This document shows positions 47,001 to 62,000 of a stretch of 64,000 bases of DNA, one piece after another. The stretch is from Apostichopus japonicus. Taxonomy: Eukaryota > Echinodermata > Holothuroidea > Aspidochirotida > Stichopodidae. The translations under genes were made by a program, and so were the position numbers. The stretch covers positions 14,103,764-14,167,763 of the forward strand of contig NC_092583.1 of NCBI RefSeq assembly GCF_037975245.1, given 5' to 3'. Positions within the stretch are counted from its first letter, which is position 1; each line of letters starts with the position of its first letter. Under the pieces are notes generated by a model. It ran no database searches. It saw only the letters and a list, made by a program, of their open reading frames with translations, and was not told the origin of the DNA.

Positions 47001-50000
47001 AATAGTGGAGTGGTTTAGTGGTTGATGTAGTTACTATGCCTGCTAGCAGTATGAAGGATAAACTTGTTGAGAGTTTTACTATGAAACTAGACTGCTTCGT
47101 TTAAGAGGGAAAGTAAAGCAAATAAATCAGGTGTCATTTAAAGTGAGTTTGAGGATTAAATGCCCACACATGTCTTGTAGAAACAAAAATAGTCACCACC
47201 TACTGGTCAGGGTATTAACACCATTTTATGAACTGCCATCCCAAGAGATATTTCACCTACCAGAGACAGTTTGTTGTCCAGATTCAGTATCTGGAAATTA
47301 TGGAATCTTGTTTTGGCTTCTATATACATAGTAAGTTATGTGTATTGTTAATGAGTTTGATCAAACACATACCAAAATTGATTACACAACTGATCACTAA
47401 TCCCGCACCAGCACCTCCCCCAACCCTGCCCCCAACCTCCTTCGTCTCATGTTCCTCCTGTTATAGTGTTATAAGTAAGCACAATTTTGCATCTTTTTGC
47501 GACAAGTATGAGATCAAATTTCCATAGCAACACACACCTCGTATGATACATTATAAAGATATATGCACTTTCAATGGTAAGACATACCTTGTATCATCAT
47601 AGCTTTCTCTCCATTGCCAAGAGAGACATTCCTGTCCCTCTGGTTCGATGGGCCGCCTCTCTGGTACCGGAGGAGGTTCAATCAGGTCCTCACAAGCACT
47701 GTCAGGGGAGAGGCTGATATCACCAATCCTCATCCACATGGGTTTAGGTGGCAGTTCTGGGGGTGCAGTTCTCTTGGTCTCATCTCCATCTCCTCCAACC
47801 TCTCGTTGCAGCTTCTCCGTATCACCCGACGGACTATTATCGGCCATGAATACTTCATCACTGATCGACTCGAACGAACGGCTAATCAGATTTGTCCGCG
47901 GAGGTAACAACGGTGGTTGCTCTTCCTCCTCGTACTGGTCGGCTTCTATCTTCCAAAGAGGACTGGATCTATTCATTTCGATATTTTCTAACCCTCGGAC
48001 ATCATGCAAGTCAAAAGGCTGAGGAATGCTTGTTCCACTTGATGGCGAAACTTCTATGTTTGAGCATGAAGACGCATTAGGGAACATTGTAGAGTCTTTT
48101 CTCTCACTGACCCCGGTGGTCATAGGATATAGTTTATTGATTTCCAAATCATCACAAACAGAGCTCTTGTTTGTACTGTCTCTCACTTTGTTGGCATCTT
48201 TGACCTGTTTCTCTGTTTCTTCTTCACATCCATTCCCTTCCTTCGTCTTCTCTATCGTATTTTGTGACCCCCATTGATCGTTTTCAGTCCCAGCCTCTTG
48301 TTTTTGTTTGATTGGACTAGAGAAGGCTGAAAATGCAGATGCTAATAGTTCACCATTTTGGTTGTCATTCTCGAGTAAATTCTCGTCAATGTCGAACAAA
48401 ACGTCGCCCTGTACGTGTATAACAGCTAATGCGTCATTAACCTGTACTGCTGGAACCAACATGTTATTCTTTTGCGGTGACTTCTCCGGCGAAGGTATGA
48501 TTCTCTCGTAAGCTGTCTCGATACTCTCTCCACTGGTTATGCTACCCATGCCGTCAGGTGGGAAATCCTCCAGCGAAAACGTGTCGGCATTTTCGGCCGA
48601 ATGTGAAAGACAATTACTGCGTAGACAGTCATCAAAGCCATGACCTTTGACTAACTTTTGTGGCTGGGGAGTCCGTTCTAAATCACCAAAGCTTTTTCTC
48701 TTCTGAGGTGGGTTGGACCTAGGTTCCAACGTCAGACTCTCAAAGCTCTTGACGCTAGCACCGATTTCTTGAAGCTCATGAAGTAGACTCTGAGCATAGT
48801 CCAATGGAGCGTGTACGTACGGCTTTGTGTACTTATCGCTCAGGTAGTTGTGGTTCTCTGTGAATTCAAAGGTAGTCTGATTCCTTAAGTGACGGTGATA
48901 CGTGGCACTCCTCTGAGTCAAAGGCGTAGTTGGAAGACTTTGTGTTTTTCGTGCCACATTCTTGGCATCACAGCCGGTGTGAGGGTGATTTCCTGAGAAG
49001 TCCGTTGAGGAAGGCCCAAAGCTGGTTAGGTCACTAATGACATCGCTGCTACCTAGACATTCCCCACCTCCGGCAAATTCTTCGTAACCGTCCATCCCGA
49101 GGGACGATGGTAAACTTTTGTGGAAAGGTGTAGGCCCTGCTACGGTGGGCCCGTTGTGAAGAACAAGATTGGTCGAATGACCAGGTGGAAGACTGCCAGA
49201 AAAGCAGGCATTTGGCAAGGATACTTGACGATGGAATGCGCCTGGGTAGAGCACACTGGGACCATTATTGCCATTGAGGTGAGATGTGAGAAGATGGTGA
49301 GGCCATTGGTGCATTTCAGTTTGAGAAAAGAAGGTGTGCTTGAAAACAGCCGATGGACCATTGTGAAGGTGTCCATTCTATGCAAAGGATAAATGAAACA
49401 GGAAAAATGGTTAAACATATGAAATGAAACATCTGAAGAAGACCATTGTGCCAAAATAACATGTTTTTCTGAATTTTTGGGTGATGTGAAATGTAAGCGC
49501 TTTCAGAGTAGAGTTATTTTACGATTAATGAAATCCTCATTACTCTAATTGGAAACAAAATGATTCACATCTGGTGGCACAAATTAGCTATTTCAAACAG
49601 AAGAGGTTAATACTGTATCTTTCATCAAAGGTTGATTAAAACACTAGTAATGCATCCTTCTATAATAAAATCTCCAATGACAAATGCTTCAATTGGAACA
49701 TTTAGAACACTTGACTCCTTACTTGAGGTTTCCAGTTTGCCAAGATGAAACAAGTGATGACATCTTACACAAGTGGTTATTATTCGGGAGAAGAATAGTG
49801 GTGTCAGAGTCAGAGATACATTGATCTTAATTATTTTGCGACTCCTCTTTAGTTCACTCAGGTTTTAATTCAACTCATACTAATGAGCTAATCTTAGGTG
49901 AGTATTAAGAACAATTCCTATTGATATTTATTCAATATGACGTTCACATAATTTAACAAGAGGAAAACAGAAGGAAGAAGAAGGCTCTAGTTGAGTTTGA

Positions 50001-53000
50001 CTTTGAATTTATTTAATGTGTTGAATATTCATGAGAGAAGAGATGGCCCCACCAAGACCTCAAGATTTGTTCATCTCTTAAGACAAGTTATAATGTGGCA
50101 AGTTGCATTGCCTCAAGAAGTACGGAATTGCATGATACTACATGTGATGCAGTATTTCTTCTTAGGGATGAACCCTAACCATAGGGTTTCCCCGGTCCAC
50201 AAGATACGTCATTCATTGGGCTGTATTATGCATGATGACATTGTTCGACATATTAAACTGTGTACAAAACGGTTCTCTTGAGAAATACAGTCACATGAGG
50301 ATTGGCTGATGGCCCAGCCAGTTATATACATCTTAACTCTCTCATAATAACAGCAATGTGTTTAATTTTGAAGGGATACAAACAAGAGAAAGGTGTCCTT
50401 TTGTGCATGGAAATACATTATCTTAGAATGGAGAAGAAAGTTGTAGTTGAGTTTTGATTTTAAATGATTTGAGGTGTTGAATATTCGTGAGAGAGAAGGC
50501 CCACACATCTTGGCTTGCAACATATCAATAAAAAATGTTCTCCTTAGTTTTTGAAGGACATACATATGCAAAAGAAAGGTGTTCCTTCGTTCTTTGAAAT
50601 GCATTTTGCTTTAGAATATACAGGTATTTACATTTATTCCCGACTGTGATAAAATGGATGGAATGGTCTGAAGAATGAATTAATTCTGAAATTATGTTGA
50701 TTCTAATGGTTGTATGCACATAACATCTTTTAATATTTTTATTATATGTGGTATCTTATTACATGTGAGGGTAACTTGACCTAAGTCCCTGGTATTCAAT
50801 CTGGGTAAATTACTTTAAAAAGTTACAAAATATAACACCCTTTTGCAACTAAGCAGCCTTATCATATCTATACATAGCAAATTCTCCTTCCTGAGTCCCC
50901 TTCCCTGTGCCGCAACATCCGCAACCGTAGGGATGCCCAAGATCATGGAGATGAATATTAGGGTCACCAAACAAATATGTTTGAATACCAGGGATCTAAA
51001 CCATGCAAAGTTATGCTTAAAGTGAGCTTTACTGTAATATTGTTTCTTCCGTGACATACCACAGTCCCTGAGTTAGCACAGCTGTTATCAGGCAGAGACT
51101 GGTGACTGCTTCCTTTCTCAGATGAACAGCTTTCACGGCTCTGAAAAGATAGAAAACTATATTTGTGACGGTTTACTCGATAACAACTTGACATAACTGA
51201 ATAGAATCCGTATTCTTTCTGAGCATTTCAATCACCCCATCATAATATTTTGGCAGATGATTGGTAATTTGAGGAAAAATTGCAGTTTTTATTCAAAGTT
51301 TTCTAACCCTCAATATAATGTGAATCCCATTTTTTTTATTTAATAAGAAAGACCTTACAGTAAATTCAAAATCTAAGAAATGTACTCCACAGTACAACTG
51401 GTCAGGGGCGGCAATTTGTTTCAAATATTGAGGGGGACATTTGCTTGGATGCAGGCGAATTACTATCAAAGAGAGGCGCCACCATTGGTTGGCGCGCAGC
51501 ATACAAGAAAATTTCTGGTTTTTATAGCCCCCTAGATCACCGGAAATGGCGCTTCTCCGGCCTTGTAAGTTGCATCTAAGCATTTTCTATTTTGAAAGTA
51601 CTAGCGATATCATAAAAAAATACAAAAAATATGCTAAAAAAAAAACTATGCCAGCAAATATTGGGGGAATATTAGATACTATATCCCCCCACCTAAAATA
51701 TTGGGGGGACATGTCCCCCCGTCCCCCCCCATGATCGCCGCCCATGCGACTGGTAATCCTGACTGCTACTTATCAAAATGACATTTAACAAGTTCCTTAA
51801 CAAGTATTACTTTTTTACATCAGAAATACAAAATAACGAGTGAAAACAGAACAAACCAATTGTTTTCTTTCAAATTCCTGAGGATTCCTTAATTGCTTGC
51901 AAACCAAACTGTTCCTAGTGATTTCAGGTAGCAGAATACACTAGCAAGAACTTTGAAAACACATGAACAATTCTATATAGGTATGTATTAGGGTTCGTTC
52001 TAGAAGACCAAGATGCCATTTTAAATCAGGGCTGAGTGGAGGGGGAGGGGAGGGGGGTGATGACTTTAAAGAAAACCTTATCCAGAGATTGATGAGTATG
52101 GTTTCATAAGAAACTTAGAATTCTTTTGGTGCTTTTGATGACAGGATCACCTATTTGTTATTCATGGAAGTCAAACTTACTGATAAGAAAAAAAATTGAG
52201 GTATTGAAAAATGATGGATGAATTTCACACCAATGGGTTCATCAAGATGGTTATTTATATTTCCACAGCAATAAAAGGAGTTCACTGTCTTACCATTCCA
52301 CTGATTGATATCTGACTGACAACTCATGAATATTTAAGAGCTTCATCCATCAGACAATGTTTAAAAATAATAAAATTTGATTCATCCAATGGCTTAAAAA
52401 CAAACTTACTGGCTTATTCTCAATCATATCTTACTTCTTTGGCATTCAATCTACCTCCCATAATTTTGGCTTCGGGTTATTACACTGGAGGCAAATTTAC
52501 ACAATCATAAGTCATGTATCATCAATTATTTACGAGATGATAATTGCACAAATTCAATACAAAGCTTTACCCTCTACACAAACGCTTGGCATGCGGTGAC
52601 TTGATGTCTGGACGAAAATGCATACATTCTATTCTGTTTTTGTAAAAATGATGAGTTTCATTTTTCTCTATTGTGCCTATGTAGATGTAAATTTGCCTCC
52701 AGTATGTTAACATGCTGGGCATTATGAAGTCTATGTTCTTACAGCCATTGGCCTGCCTTAAACACACATCACCTACATAGGCTTGCTCAAACAAAATCTA
52801 AATAATTTCTTGTTCTTCCTGTGAATAATTTGTCTGTCAATCATTCTCAACATCACAGCCAGTTTCACATGTTTCCTCTTTATCTGTCTTCATATTTCCT
52901 CGTTTGCTCGATCGGCTGTAGCGATCAATCCATACACAGAGCAGAGGGGAAGAAACCAAGTCTTAGAGACTGTTTGTTTATACTTCCCTCTAGAGATTCT

Positions 53001-56000
53001 CTACCAGTGACTCACGTTATTTTCATTCCAACTGGGACTCTGATCTGATAAGGTCTTCCCAGGTGAAAGAAGAGCTGACAATGTCTATACTGATTCCTTT
53101 TATTTTTTTCCCTCTTCATTCTTTTGTGTTCGTTAGCCTGCTTCATGCATATATATTGTGCCCTTTGCAACATATTCGTTTGTAACTTACAAAGTTCTGT
53201 AATAATTAACAAAAGTGTGACGTGACTACTGCTGCCATTTTCTGAACAATTTAAATATTTACACAGATGATATAACTTCTACATACATTATTTCGATACA
53301 CCGGAAGGTAAATTTTAATACTTTCTGAAACTATAGACTTTTGGGCTTTCAAATATTTCTGATTTGGTTCTGTTCCCCCCACAACACACAAATAGCGTTG
53401 TTTTCTGAGGTAGTGGCAAGAACTTGCGAGCTCTGTACCCCACCCCCCACCCCCCCAACATCAAAATACAGTCAAATGAACTGTACTTGACTCTATGTAA
53501 AGTATTTACAGTGTGTCACTGACTGTCAATTACAAACATTTACATATCCGTTAACCCTGATATACAGACATCTGCAACACATAAATATTTTCATAAAATG
53601 TTCAAATGCAATTGGATCTATCATTTGAATGTAGGATAGATAACTCATGTAGTATCTTGATCTACAGAACCTGTCAACATTCATTCTTGATTCAGGATGG
53701 CCTAGTAGGGTTTCTTATAGGCTCACACATATGAACTAAGTGCATCACAGTTCCACCTGACTAATGATGGCTCAACTATCACAGGTGTTCTTCTACTTCA
53801 AGTGTTTTTATTGATTATTTTGCTTGTCACTTTAGGCCATCTTCAATTGATTGTTGGCAATTACTATATGTTCATTAATTAAAAGTGACCCATTATCAAG
53901 CACACTATCATAGGTAAAGCTTTCATTGCCACTGTACTAACTAGTCTAACTTGTCTTCAAATTGACTTCACTCAAATTGACACCTGGCATTATAAAATGT
54001 TGAGACATGATAGAAAACAATTTCTACAAAAGAAATATGAAGCTGAAAATGTTGTCACAAGTTTTTGTTCAACAATAAATTTCCATTTATTTTCAATACA
54101 GTTTCAAAATACACAAAAGTCAAAATTTGTCTATTTAGTTTTTAATTTTTTTTAAAATTTTAGTGCTGAACTTTTGAGAATAAATTGAAGCCTTAGTCAC
54201 TAGCTAATAAAGGTTTGTTTGGTGCATATGTTTAGGGAGGGAGGGAGGGAGGGAGGGAGGGAGGGAGGGAGGGAGGGAGGGAGGGAGGGAGGGAGGGAGG
54301 GAGGGAGGGAGGGAGGGAGGGAGGGAGGGAGGGAGGGAGGGAGGGAGGGAGGGAGGGAGGGAGGGAGGGAGGGAGGGAGGGAGGGAGGGAGGGAGGGAGG
54401 GAAAGAGGGGGATGTTTCAATTTTCATAACATGCAAGATTCATTTCAAGTAAACTTATATTTGAATCACAACAGTTGACCTTAAAACAGCTTTTTGGGGT
54501 GATTTTGAGTAAGTTCGTTGCCATTTGATACTAGAATTCAGTAACAGTACAGTCAGTTTTTAGCATGACTAGCCCAGTTTAAATTTCAAATAATAGAGAA
54601 AAAGAGTAAGACATTGAATATTGCCCAACAATTTTTTGGCATGTTACTAACAGAACAGGAAAGGAGCCACACCAAATTACTTCAAAAAGTTCAAAAAGCA
54701 CCCTGAATGATCTAGCAATTCTCAAAGAGGAGCGGGGGGGGGGGGGGGGTACCTCATCCTCGGGATTGCAATATCTACACCTGGAGGGTTGTCATGAAGA
54801 CAAAGGGGAAAATTGAGGTTGCCAAGCAAAAAGGATGAATACCAGGGCCTTTGCCTTGACGAAAGATCCTTTACCTGATTACCAATCTCCGATATAATGA
54901 ATCTGGGGCGTCTCTCCACTAAGATACTTCAAACTAACCGTCATGGTGCCCAATAGTATATGTGATGAAAGGAGAAATCATTTTAAAGTTATGGAGAAGG
55001 ACTTTTGTTTCACATTTCTCATGACTTTTCTTCAATTTACCTGTTTTTGCATCCATATTTCTTGTTCAAATAAATGCCTGAGTTGTCTGTTATGTATCTC
55101 CAGCTCTTCCACCCTGTTCCGTAATTTGGTGCATTCCTCTTTAAGTTCCTGAACGGTGAGAAAATGAATATAATTTATAATTGGAAAAGAACGAAGAAAA
55201 TGTTTAAATTTGTTCCGATTAAATACCATCACAATTCATGCTTCTAAATAATATATTCCACTGATTGACTCTGCAAACACATAACAGTATTAAACGAGCA
55301 GGGACCCAGACACAGCTTACAGATTAAGGGAAGGGAGGACCAATGTTTAGAAGTGTTCTGTGGCACACATGCCCATTAAGAAAAAATTGCTGTGCAAATT
55401 ATTGATGCTGGGGGGGGGGAGGTTGACATGTTGCCCCAGGGATCAGGGGTCATGACAAATTCAATAATTTGGGAAACTTAATAAAGAAATACATGATAAT
55501 AGAAACTTTTGTATCTTGAAAGAGAAGGCATGGTGGAGAGTGAGGGGAGGAGGGGCTCTTCCCACCCATGCTCTTCCCCTCCCCCTCGCCCCCCACATGT
55601 AGCTATATGTACAATAATATTAGATGGTGTGCACTTGATTTAGGACAAGTCCTTACCTCATATTGGACAATACACCACACAAGTAAGAAACAAAATGCAG
55701 AAACAGTAATATTGAAAACGGTCCAATCATAAGTCCATATGTAATCCATGTCGTGTATGCTTGTTGTAAACAAAATTAAGCCTTCAACTTATACAAGCTA
55801 TGTTCTGAATTAGCACGATCCGTATTCCATCTTCTCTGCACATAAATAAGTAATCATACAAGTTTCTCAACGAATCAGCCATAAGAACAGAATATGCACA
55901 TTCTACATCTTATTGAAACATCCAAGAATAATATATTTCCACAAAGACAGTTTTCTAGAAAGAGACTGCAGCCAGTAAAAGGCAGAAGCATGATAAACTA

Positions 56001-59000
56001 ACAAAATCCTTACAAGATTTCAGTTTTTCTTTTACAACGACACCCAGTGATGACAATTCCGCAAGAAATTCAGACAAAACCAACAAAAAGGAAATTATCT
56101 GAATCAGAGTCTGTGGAAGGATTTCCTTGAGCTACTAACAAAAAATCTGACACATCTCAATACTTAGTAAGGCAGTACACAATGTAAGTTGATACTGATT
56201 CCTTTGTGTTCTACATCTGTAAAACCTTTGAAAATCCTACTAGATCATACAATGGCACTAAAGCGGCTCGATATTGTGTTTTTTCCTTCCAGTAAAAACC
56301 TTCAAGAAAACTCTCTTGAAAGGTCGTTCAACAAAATGTGGACAACCAACTTCCCCTTGATGCATCGTATATATAACAATTCTCATTTGTCAGACTGTGA
56401 AGAATTATGCTATAGCTTGTACCACAAGAAAATATCAAAAGTCTTCCCAAAACTTCAAACAATTCCATCGTGGACAACCTAAAAGACAATTGGTCGTTGT
56501 ATGATGAAAGTAGACGCAAGACAGTGAACGGTGAAGATTAACTTCGCAGCACAAACACGAAGAGCAAAACCAAGCTTATAATAAAAGCAACATGGTGTCT
56601 CTTTTATACCCTAACTCTGTATTCCAACTCAGTGTCCACATAAATTAAATAAAGAAAACATTTCACTGATACACAAAATCCAGTCCAATTCTGTCCACAC
56701 TGAAACTACCGAACTACTGAATATAGCAAACTCATACTCTAAAATACACCAAACTATAGCAGTATTATCCTGGCCAAACAGATCAAATGTCCCCCAAAAT
56801 AAGAAACTCATTTATAACTTGCTGAAATACAACCGGCTATTGGAAAAGACAGAGAAGTAACTTTCTTTGTACTGGGTTAGTTTACTACGGATCATGAAAA
56901 TGCAGAGTCGCTAACAGGATCAATCACCTTGATTGTCTTTTGTATGGAAGAAAAAGTCTGACTTGGGCCACAAAAAGGTTCTTTGTTCCTTCGAATATCA
57001 TGCCATCATTAACTTGGTTTGATTATTCTGTGGTTGCTACTTTCTGACAGGTCACATGACATGGTAATGAGCAGAGAGTTGGTATAAATGAGGTAACTCT
57101 GGTTCCTTTAAAGGGGTACATTCCAGGGGTAGATGATGTAGAAATGATCACGCAACAATGAGAGCAAAATATTCCAATTTGTTGTACGTTGTCTCTAACT
57201 TCAGATACAGTTGATTGAAGGTAACATATTTTTCAAGGTACACCCTCCCTTACTCCAGAGAGATGGATCACAGTACTCTCCAAAGTTTTCTCAGACATTT
57301 TTAAGGAACAAACAAGATGACTGACTGTCACAGTGAGGAAAATTTCCTCAAAGGTTGTTATAAAAACAGTTTAAGAACTTTGACCAAAGGTGACCATATT
57401 TGAATATCTAGCATATTTGGGACTAATACAGCATATATTTTTAAGGTAGATATTCTTCAAAGCTTTACTTTCCTATTACAATCATTTCATTGGATGTAAC
57501 ATAATTGTCATAATAACATGATTATCCATACTGTTACCAGATGCATTCACAAAATACTACAATTTTTTATTTCAAATTCATATCTTCACCTTATAAACAG
57601 ATATGACATGCAGAATAATTCAAGCTTCTTTGTTAAGTTTGTTTCCTCCAGCCAATGAAACTTGAAAACAATTTGTCATTTTCAGACGTCAAACTGGCAA
57701 TGCTGCTGCTCACCCTCCCCTTTCTTCAGCAACTCCGCCCCCACAGTAAACAAAATAGTAACTTATCATATCTCCCTACGATGTTTTGGACAAAGCTCTT
57801 AGTAAAAGTTATCGACTTAATTCCTTCGGAAGGCTCTGCATGGTGATGGGAACTTCCTGTTCAGTCTCTTCTTAATTACCCCCGGCTGACTCTAATTGGA
57901 GCTTAATTGCATCTCCACAATATTTATATATATATATATATCCCAACATTCATTTTTATAACGAGAAATAAAACGTATCAATAATATCCCTTGCAATAGG
58001 CACTTCCTTTGTATGTATCAAAGTAGTCTGCTCGTCTACATTGGGACGTACCAAGTCATTTGTAGTTCATTCAAAGACAGATATAATTATAAGATATAAA
58101 ATAATAGCAGGATGGAAACTGCCATCTTGAGCTATCAGCTGGATGTCTGTTGGAGACATATAATACCTATCTATAAGTGCAGCAATATAACGCATGTCGT
58201 ATCAGATAGCAAGAGGGTAACGCAGTAGGGCAAGGAGGGGTAGGAAAGTATGTTTATATTGAAAATGAATTGACAAATGTACACTTTTGATGCATAAGTT
58301 AATAATTATGTAAACAGGTCAAGAGGTAATACTTGAAAAGTCAAAGGTCACTTGAGAGTCACTTGAGAGTCAAATGCTACTTGAGATGTCAAAGGTCACT
58401 TGAGATTATCTGCAGAGCACAGAATGAATCCAAACAACATTCTCAGTCGCACCCTATATTCACAGAGGGCGCTGTCATCTCGGTCCTTTCTATTTCCGTG
58501 TAATTTTGAAAAGCTGCAGTATCTGAAATCATTGAGAATTCTTTTGAGGAACCTCTGATTGAAACTTCTGGGCAAACTACCTGTACATTCCCTAATTCAC
58601 ACATAGTGTGACATCCTTGAACTCACATATGGTTTTAACCACTGATAACTAGCACATTTTAGCATGTACAGTTGCCCACTGTTTGTTTGATCGTCTGGTT
58701 GTCAACCAATCAGAAAGCTTCTTGAGGTATTCCCAAGCACATCCACTAAGCTGAGTTTAAGCTTTGAACTTTAGTAAAAAAAAATTCCAGGTATCTGTAA
58801 TGGAATATACTGAACTTATACCTGCGATTCTTCTCTAATTATAAGAATGAGATATTTTAAACACATTTTCAAAACTAGCACGTAGATTGAGATATGTTAC
58901 AGCACTATACAAAACCTTTGGAGATCTGCAAACAGGATAAATCACACCCATTAGGACCCACTGCCCTGTTAGGACCAATATGACAGTGAGCAGAAACCAT

Positions 59001-62000
59001 TAACAGCTCCCTCACCGCCACCCCCACCCCCCCCCCCCCCCCACCATTGATGCATAACATTGACTACTTGAAGATGAGGTGGGCATATTTTACCCATTTT
59101 CTTTTTAAAGAAAATTTCGACAGAATGGCAGTTAATTCCATCAGAACATGTATGTATGTTTTTGCTAATGCTAAACAAAAGGGGAGAGGTCCCTCAGGCT
59201 ATACTGCTGAAAATGATCATAATTTGAAAATCCTAAAATATTAGATATATCCTATTAGATTTTGAGGATGCCTTGGACTATGTTTATTTTTTCAAGTTTT
59301 AAATTTCTCTTACAGTGCTAGGTTTCAGTTTTATAAATCAACCTTGTATCAAGATTTATAATGCGCCAGAAATCCTTATAACACAGAGTCACATACAAAG
59401 AAAAAATTAATCATATTAGGATAGTTATACCCCAGTTATCAGCTGTTAAGATATTTGATCTGCAAACGATAAAAATTGTTTATATATCATCTGTTTCCTG
59501 TGAGAGATTACTGTATAAGATGAGAATCTCTTTCTTTTTCTTTCATTCTCTTAGAAATGTTTAATCAACGGAGATCAATCAACCTAGCATAAATGATCCA
59601 GGAAATCACAGCTCTTAATGAAATCAAAAGAGACTAATGAAAGTTGTCTATGATTTCTGCAGTTTATAGCTGAGAAACAAAAATGTAATGAAAAACTTCA
59701 CATACATCCGCTGTTTTGTACTTACTATAACAGGCATACTACCCATAAAGAGGTTTTAGTGTAGGTTAGATTGTTTAGTTACTGTGTGTACTAACTTTAA
59801 CCTCATATGATCTTTGATTTCAAGGACCTTTGACCTTATTTTCAATCTGTATAAGTTGTCTCAAATGAACACGACATTGTTTTTATTCCATTTAAGGAAC
59901 CTCAGCATCCATGTAATGGAGATAATCGTAATGAACTGACCTGCAACCAGAAAACAACAATACAACATATAGAAAGCCATTAAGCAAAAGTAACCGACTA
60001 AACATAAGTAATACCTTATTTGGTGCAAAACGAACAGTTGCTAATGAAAGGCCCAACCACTGTAACTGCATTGTGAATACTACAAATTTAACTCTCACCT
60101 TTTTATTATATATACTGAAAGGAGGAAATAGCTTCAAATATCTATTCATGTGGACGAAGCATGTAACGTTTTAATGCCAACCTCTACCACCCCCTGCTCG
60201 TTCCCCCACCAACCCCTACATCCCCCACCTATTCACATATACAATGATTTTGTATAATTGCTTCTAAATTTGTCATTGCCTCTAGGGACAACTATGGTAT
60301 TTGCATCCCCTCTTGCACGTGCATTAACTACTTTATTATATTGTATTAACCTTTTGAATATCAGCACCCACTGAAGCCCTCATTCTCATCAGCACTTTAA
60401 TTAATCCTTGATGGGCTACCAACAAATATTGAAGTTTCCGTCTTGCCAATAATATGATTCAACAAAAGAAATCCTTTATCTGTATCTTTTTTCCTTACAA
60501 TCCTTTTAATTTAAACCAATCATAGAGCCCCAGCCAAATTTGAATTGCTTCTTTCTTATGATTTTGTGTAGGTCAAACTACATATAAACTGAATATGTAT
60601 TGTAGAAAGAGCCTCTACGAACCTCTCACAAATTCTCCTTTAAAGTAGAACTAGCAAGTAGGCAACCACATAGACAAAAATCAAAATATACTGCTAAAGC
60701 TTGATAAAACCTGGTAACCTTGCCAACATGACTGCAGGCTTGATTCAATGTTTCAATGCCTGATTTAGTTACAAATAAAGTCTTTTATATTTTCTAGCTG
60801 TGCTGTTTTAATTTAAGTGTGCTGTTTTAAGTGCGCTGTATAAAGCACTTTAATGCAAAATGCAGTGTGTTGTTCAAGGGCAGCTTCTTGTGTTGACTTT
60901 TGTCAATGTTTTATGCTATTCCATATCAACCCCCCACCCACTCAAAATACATGGGTTTTTTTACCATGCCTAGTCAAGTTTGATTCACAGAGTGAAGAAA
61001 ACGTAAAGAAATACGACAATTTCAAACTTGCCATGTCCATTTATTTTTAAAGCAATATTCCAAAATGTGGTAGGGACAAAATATTACGAATTTAACTGGA
61101 ATCTTTAATTACTCGCTAATAAACAATCATTTGGTGAGGAAATTTAAAGGGCTACCCCTCAACCGAGGATTTATTGCCAGAGGAATTTTCTGTGAATTTG
61201 GTAAAAATTTCTACAAACTGAAGATCAAACAGATGATGCTTTAAAGCCTTCAGTAACTCCTTGCAAGGTTTTTAAGATTATGAAATAGGACACTAAAATC
61301 CGAGAACCACAAAGGACGGTTTATAGAAAGCCTGCTGAGATGAAATGTAATAATCTGGTTAGTCACTCAAGGTTAACGGATAACTTAATATATTAAGAGT
61401 ATTTGGTACCGCTATATCATATAAGCCTGGACAACATTAGTGCGTTCTCCGCAGTCTGCAAAGATACGACACCTTGAACCCAAGCAATATTCCAACACGA
61501 ACATATTGATATTACGAGCAAACGGGAAGGAACAGGGGAAAGGGATTTCCAGGAGTTTGTTCAAGGGAGGGGCAAAAAATTCTTAGCCTATCAATCATTT
61601 TGAATGGTTTCAACAAGCCAACAAGACCTTAGAGTTTTCCGACCAAAATTTTGCTAATGGGAGTGAAGGTAGGGAATGGGGTGGGGGGGGGACGAGAGGA
61701 GGGAGCTGGAAAGAGAGGTAAACTATGCCATCTGACTTCACTGATGCTCAAAATGACACAAATCAATGTGTAGAAGTGGAAGTATCTCCTACATGACAAT
61801 ATTTCAGTTCTAAGCTCACCGCAACAAGACCACAAGTGGCAAATATTAATTACCTTCGTAGACACCATAATATGATGACAAGCTAATCCCAACAAGTCTC
61901 CGTGAACAAATGAGTCCAAAGGCATCAACATTTTGCTGACAATTTGCACAACGAATTATAACTTCCTCACGAATGAAAACTTCAATAAATTACCAACAGT

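Noticed and set aside
47614-48277. Plus-strand frames opposite the large NCKAP5 exon
   Set aside because: Shadows of the real minus-strand exon.
54200-54452. Frames encoding repeated GGRE or PPSL units
   Set aside because: Artefact of the (GGGA)n tract in all three frames.
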